Below are positions 57,991-62,489 of a stretch of DNA of 62,489 bases, piece by piece. The stretch lies in NCBI GenBank assembly GCA_015501595.1, contig JADNRX010000317.1, forward strand, positions 1-62,489, given 5' to 3'. A program made the translations under genes and the position numbers. Origin of the DNA: Hymenopellis radicata. Taxonomy: Eukaryota; Basidiomycota; Agaricomycetes; Agaricales; Physalacriaceae. Position 1 is the stretch's first letter. Every line of letters starts with the position of its first letter. Below the pieces are notes generated by a model that ran no database searches, was not told where the DNA came from, and saw only the letters and a program-made list of their open reading frames with translations.

Positions 57991-59384
57991 TCCCTACCAC
58001 CATTCGATAGGTATGATTTGTAGCTTTCGAACCATATAAATTATATAGCATAGCGCTTCCTGAATCCTCAACGATGAGCTCAAGAAAAACTGACCTCCGT
58101 CACTTGCAATATTTCGAAGCAAAAGGGACGAGTCTGGGCAGTGGGCACGTACCTTACTATTCCGGGAACAGAAGTGCAGTCACCTTTGTTCGCTGTTGAG
58201 TCCCCATACTTGTGGGTATCAATCGGTTCGGAAAATCGAGCTCAGTTCAGAGAATAAATGGACATTGACATCCAGAGTAACTTGCAGGAGGAAATCCACT
58301 TGCGACAAGTCGGGCAGGGTCCTGAGAAGCGCAACGTGAACCCTGGAAACGCGAAATGTTTCCATGTTTGGTATCGTATGTACACGCGGACGAATGCCGT
58401 CAATTTGTTTGTTTTCCCGCCACCAACTTGTCTCCGTCGCGGCGTCACTACCCATATCGTCAAGAACGGTCCAAACAACAAACCGGTACACTTACCATCC
58501 TCTCTCGTCTCGTCGTGGCACTAATATTGACAAGTTTCGCCAGTCTTCACGACTTGGAAGACAAAAAGTAAGATTTTCCGTAGACTTGACCTTCTGGCGC
58601 TGAGAAAACTTGCAGAAGACAGTTCATCGCCGAAGGATATCCAGTAATCGTCTCCGAGTCCGTTTGATTTGTCCAGAACGCGGGAGGGCTAAGAGATGCC
58701 TCATCGTGAGTAAATGCAGTACATGTTCTCCATTGCACCCTGACTCGCCCCACCTTCAGGGAGATCTCGCGTTCGTGGAGTCAGTGGCGAGTCTGGCGAG
58801 AGACACTGTCTCAATTCGTCCAGAACCGGGGTTGAAATTCGAGGGACGAGCAGACCTCGAGAGAGAGGTGAGTGAACGAGTTCCAGCGCGAAAGACACCA
58901 GCCCAATTCCTCCAGATCCGGATTCAATTTGCAGAAGGTCAATGATGAGCGGGCGAGCTAGTAGACAAGGATTCAACACACGATAGGCCAGAGTTCAGGT
59001 TCTTTGAGACGCTGGGGAGTCGCGAGGGAAGCACGGTGAGTCGTCGCGTTCAATCTCCATGTCCAGAGGTTTACGTAGCCAGAGTCAGCCTGAGTTCGCG
59101 ACCGCAGCAATGCGCGCAGAAGCACGACGCTTGAAGGGTCGAGTCGGCTGCCGGGAATCAAATTGAAAGGGGGGGTCATTGGGACGATGAGCGGAAGGAA
59201 CAGAGTCACTTCGATCACTTCCAAACCCGATGCGGAAGGTCAAGGTTCGTCTTCCACCATCATCATCTTGATCTTAATGCCCTTTCTGCCTTTAGGAATA
59301 ACGCGTCTTCACCGTCGGAAACGTGTCTTACCGGATGTTGAACCAATTACCAACCGCGAGTTGGTCAAATTTCGGAATCTTGAA
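57991..59384. other. Non-coding, repeat-like
   Basis: No gene. Segments such as GATCCGGATTCAATTTGCAG (58914) resemble the consensus of the array that follows. Confidence 0.35.
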
Positions 59385-60080
59385 CTTTGAGCAGCGTGGA
59401 TCTGCTCGCCGCAGAGGCTTTTGGGTCGGGAAAAAGGTGCGTTGTGGGCGTCGTTTCCTGGGGATGATTTCTGACGATATTTGCAAAGAGATCTGATCTC
59501 GCTTCGCTCCCAGAGACGCGATCTTGGAAATAGGGCGGCGTAGTGTCCTCGCCGGACCGGCTTTTTTTCAAACGAAAAGTGCGTGTTTCTTTAGCACTTT
59601 GAACTGAAATTTCTGACCCTTTATGCAATCAGATTCGTCTCTCTTTTGGGAATTAAATCCGTTCGACTTGGCGTCCTCGAACGCTGCAGAAATGGCGCGT
59701 CTTTGGACATCATTACGACGACTCGAGCCCGGGACGCTCACATCATCCAATATCTTCTAATTTCAGCAGCGCGGTTGCCCTCGCCGGGCAGGCTTTTAGT
59801 TCAGGAGAAAAGGTGCGTGTTTTGATTTCCTCACGTTCAATTTGTAACCCTTTGAAGAGCAGATCAACTCCGTTCTGGGTTCAAACGTTCAGATTCGATC
59901 CTTCTTCAGCCTTGCACTCTGCGCCGAACAACGTGTAGCGGTAGCTCTCTCCTGCCTAGGGCGGCATTTTATTACGGGAAACGCGGTACGTTTGACATGA
60001 TTTTCGCATTCTAAATCTAACAGCTTTGACATCAGGATTCGACTCATTCTGATACAACACGGTACGTGTTGTCGTCATGG
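59385..60080 (+). repeat. Array of diverged units, each led by a short hairpin
   Basis: At least four units begin at about 59401, 59545, 59776 and 59953. The first three have a hairpin with loop TCGCC and different stems: TCTGC/GCAGA, GTCC/GGAC and TGCCC/GGGCA. Next come GGCTTTT, then GAAAAGGTGCGTG (or close), then a TTTCTGACCCTTT-like box and CAGATTCGACTC-like box. Unit 4 keeps TGCC/GGCA with a different loop. Spacing is 144, 231 and 177 bp. No protein-coding frame runs through. Confidence 0.6.
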
Positions 60081-60367
60081 TTCATTTCACCTCTTATGCT
60101 CGCCTCTCAGACCCATTCTCGCGGCGGCTGCGCCGCCGCCGTCTTGGTTTCTTGTGGACGGACCAAAAACTGAACCCTTCGACAACGCGGACACATGCCC
60201 AGACTTGAGCAATTTCGGATAAATGGCACCTTTTGATGGAGATCTGGATCTCGTTTGGTTCGGCGTTACGTTTGTATTTGGAACTTGGCGGGAACTCTGG
60301 GTTCGGGTATGTTCATTCTTCTGCCTGAAACCACTGGCTAATAGGGCGTGTTTGGTTCAGGATAACG

Positions 60368-60426
60368 GCAGCAGTGAGCAGCGGATGTACGCCGCTGCGC
60401 CCGCGCTGCGGGCTTCTCACTGCTGC
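60368..60426 (+). repeat. Three-way-junction palindrome, copy 1
   Basis: Outer stem GCAGCAGTGAG/CTCACTGCTGC (11 bp). Inside are CAGCGG/CCGCTG with a 7-nt loop and GCCCGC/GCGGGC with a 3-nt loop. A plus frame over it would read SEQRMYAAAPALRASH. Confidence 0.7.
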
Positions 60427-60793
60427 TAGATACACGACTTGGACGGGTGCATTGCGCCACACTTCGTAATTGACGCGATTTCTACCTGCAGACTCGGTGA
60501 GAAATGGTTAGCATTGCAGTTTTATCTCTCATACCACTCCCAGGTCTCGCTCGCGGCTCCGCCGCCGCCTCGCTCACTCATTTCGACTTTATCCCGGATA
60601 TGAAGCTCTCACGGATTGGACTCCATCCCTTTCAGGATAAATCTTCCGCCGTGATCCCGATCTGGATCTTGTACGTTTGGTGGTTATGTTCGAATTTGGA
60701 AGCCGTAGACAGGAAAATTGGTTTGGTAAGTTGTCTCCCTATCCCTGAACTCCTGGGCTAAGGGTACTCGTTAGCAGGTGGACATTGACAACG

Positions 60794-60852
60794 GCATCAG
60801 TGAGCAGCGGCCGAACGCCGCTGCGCCCGCGTTGCGGGCTTCTCACTGATGC
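60794..60852 (+). repeat. Three-way-junction palindrome, copy 2
   Basis: Same 59-nt architecture as copy 1, 426 bp away. Outer stem GCATCAGTGAG/CTCACTGATGC: the fourth pair is T-A here and G-C in copy 1. The inner stems are identical and the loops differ (CCGAACG against ATGTACG; GTT against GCT). The 120 bp upstream are also related in both copies (GATCTGGATCT...). Confidence 0.7.
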
Positions 60853-62489
60853 GAGGAAACGACTAGGATAACCTGACGCCACATTGTCTAGTCGAGCCGA
60901 AGACAGCGAGGGGACGAGGATGCGATGATGTCGGGCTCCAGTGCGACGACGACTTCCGTCATAGATGCCGTCGTTTCCCCAACTATCGCGCGAGAGAACG
61001 CAGGATGATCTTTGTGTCCAAGGTTCGTACCTAGCAATTTGTCTCGATCTCCTTCCGGAGCTAAGGATTCGTAGTTGCTATTGACGGCGACTGCGTCGCC
61101 GTCTTTTGTCCCTGTTTCTCGTCGACATAGGGTATAGTTGGAACGGGCTTCGGGCATGACATGTTGAAATTTGGGAGGAAGGCACGGTGTAGCGATCTTT
61201 ACGACCGGTAGAACTACGTAGAATTAGTGTTTTTACGAACATTTCGATGTACATTACGCCTCAATTCAAATCTCGTTGTTGAAATCTATTGCTCGGAATG
61301 TAACAAAAGTGAACACGAGTTTGTAGACCCCCTTCAAAAGTGTTACTTCAATTTACCTACAAAAATCTATGTAAAAATTAGAACTCGATAGAGTGACCAG
61401 GATTGCTCAAAACAGTGCCTAGAGTACGGTACAATACCCTACTCAAACATGGTGAACAGTCAAACTCGGAGAAATCGGCGGACTTACCAATACACCAAAT
61501 CTCAACGTTAAGGACAAAGTCAGTATGGTCGAAATGGCAAACACAAACTTCTCGAAAACTTCCTTCTAGGGCGGCCGGTAAACCTGTGAAAGTCGTGTTA
61601 AGAACCCTGGAGATGAAGTCCGTGGCGTACCCAGAGTGATATTTCCTGTTAAACACGGAATATTTCCTCCGCACGTTCAGCGGGTATACCAAGTTGGGTC
61701 AACGTTCCAGGCATCTTCTTGGCCCGGAATTGACGGAGAAATGTTCCATTGGCAGGTGTTCATACAGGCCCGATCACCCCAAGTGATCGGCTAAACTTGA
61801 ACTCGAGCCATAACGATTCCGATCTTGCGGCGGTTACACCAACTCGTACCCTTGCTCTCCCGCTCTCTCGCGACTCTTGCGCACCTGAATTTACTTGGAT
61901 ATTGCTCTGTGGATTACGTAATATGAATTCCGACGGTTCTCTGGCCACTGGACGCGTTTTGAACCCGAGTTTTCGCGTCAACGCCTCGCTGGGGCGTTGA
62001 GGACCCTGACTATCGATGACACGAGGATCTGGTGAACCCTGTGACGCGTTCGACAATCTTATCTGGGCTCTCTCGGATGTGGGGTAGTGACGACAGAGCT
62101 GGTCGTCCTCCTCCGTCCCTCCGACACTTTGGCGAAAAGCGTGTTTTCCGCTCGAATTTCTTCAGTCTGATTGCCGGGCCACTTGATTGAACTCTTTTTG
62201 TCCTTTATCACCCCTCTACGTTGCCCGTTCAAGAAGTGAATATTGCAATAAACCCGAATTCAATGTGGCAAGCAGAAAGTTCGTACCTTTTCTCTATGTC
62301 AACCGCTTCAATTTTGATCTGACTCATGTGATATTCGCTAGAAGGTACAGGGCGACTGGTATTCATGTCCAGAAGGGTGGAATATGCGCCGCGAAGCGGT
62401 GCGCATCTCCGCCGTAAAATCCAGATCTGTGAGTTTTTCGACTTCTCCGTTTTCCATACGGCTCTATCTGACGGCGATCAAATGCTCAG
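60853..62489. other. Non-coding end region with palindromes
   Basis: No gene recognised. Perfect hairpins: 61083-61103 (GACGGCGA/TCGCCGTC), 61770-61790 (CCGATCA/TGATCGG), 61979-61999 (CAACGCC/GGCGTTG) and an imperfect one near 62384. Confidence 0.5.

Noticed and set aside
60223..60429. Protein gene ending SEQR..AAAPALRASH
   Set aside because: The shared peptide follows from the palindrome sequence. Flanking frames differ, one copy stops in the middle of the motif, and no start or splice set fits both.
1..62489. CRISPR arrays, bacterial operons, riboswitches
   Set aside because: No regularly spaced direct repeats of that type; spliceosomal introns throughout show a fungal nuclear genome.

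Overview
This window comes from a filamentous basidiomycete, most likely an Agaricomycete. The genes are split by many 46-65 bp GT-AG introns. The content is typical of mushroom-forming fungi: large F-box proteins, a sedolisin (S53) peptidase, a PL1 pectate lyase, MBOAT-type acyltransferase relics, a cysteine-rich small secreted protein, a listerin-type RING ligase and short inverted-repeat transposons. I saw no bacterial operon structure.

Layout. 0-2.4 kb: 3' end of a pectate lyase (+) and an intact four-exon F-box gene (-). 2.5-2.8 kb: a MITE. 2.9-5.8 kb: two tandem kinase-like genes lacking a normal N-lobe, separated by a broken copy of part of the next gene. 6.4-10.5 kb: a 903-aa one-TM coiled-coil protein with an octapeptide repeat, and a short frameshifted paralogue. 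11.4-16.3 kb: block I, with SDR pseudogene (family E), small-secreted-protein pseudogene (S), a gene of unknown family A, and an RxRxx[S/T]-repeat protein (family C). 16.5-19.3 kb: two decayed MBOAT_2-type genes. 19.3-24.3 kb: gene-poor. 24.3-26.3 kb: a CUE/DUF1771/Smr-type protein. 27-42.7 kb: a mosaic of segmental duplications holding four more A copies, a converging pair of paralogous F-box genes, two more E copies, a truncated C copy, a second S gene and an unrelated intact 384-aa gene. 42.9-44.8 kb: a RING protein. 46.5-48.9 kb: the sedolisin. 50.0-51.7 kb: an intact F-box gene. 52.3-52.9 kb: a MITE with a 10-bp target duplication, and an intron-containing tRNA-Asn. 53.3-57.0 kb: listerin (LTN1). 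57.1-62.5 kb: no convincing genes, but many short perfect palindromes, some in a diverged repeat array.

Main points. (1) A segmental module E-S-A(-C) exists in several partly decayed copies. In the copy at 35.1-33.1 kb the middle gene S is missing, and the SDR gene and the A gene now form one continuous, correctly phased six-exon reading frame (563 aa): a predicted gene fusion created by deletion. (2) The 59.4-60.9 kb region holds hairpins whose stem sequences change in a compensatory way while loops and flanking boxes stay constant. (3) Many conserved genes, including LTN1 and the sedolisin, are interrupted by shifts that a single missing base would repair. Some may be consensus errors; the E, S and MBOAT copies with large deletions are real relics.

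All gene models were built by hand from splice signals and reading frames, and no database was searched.
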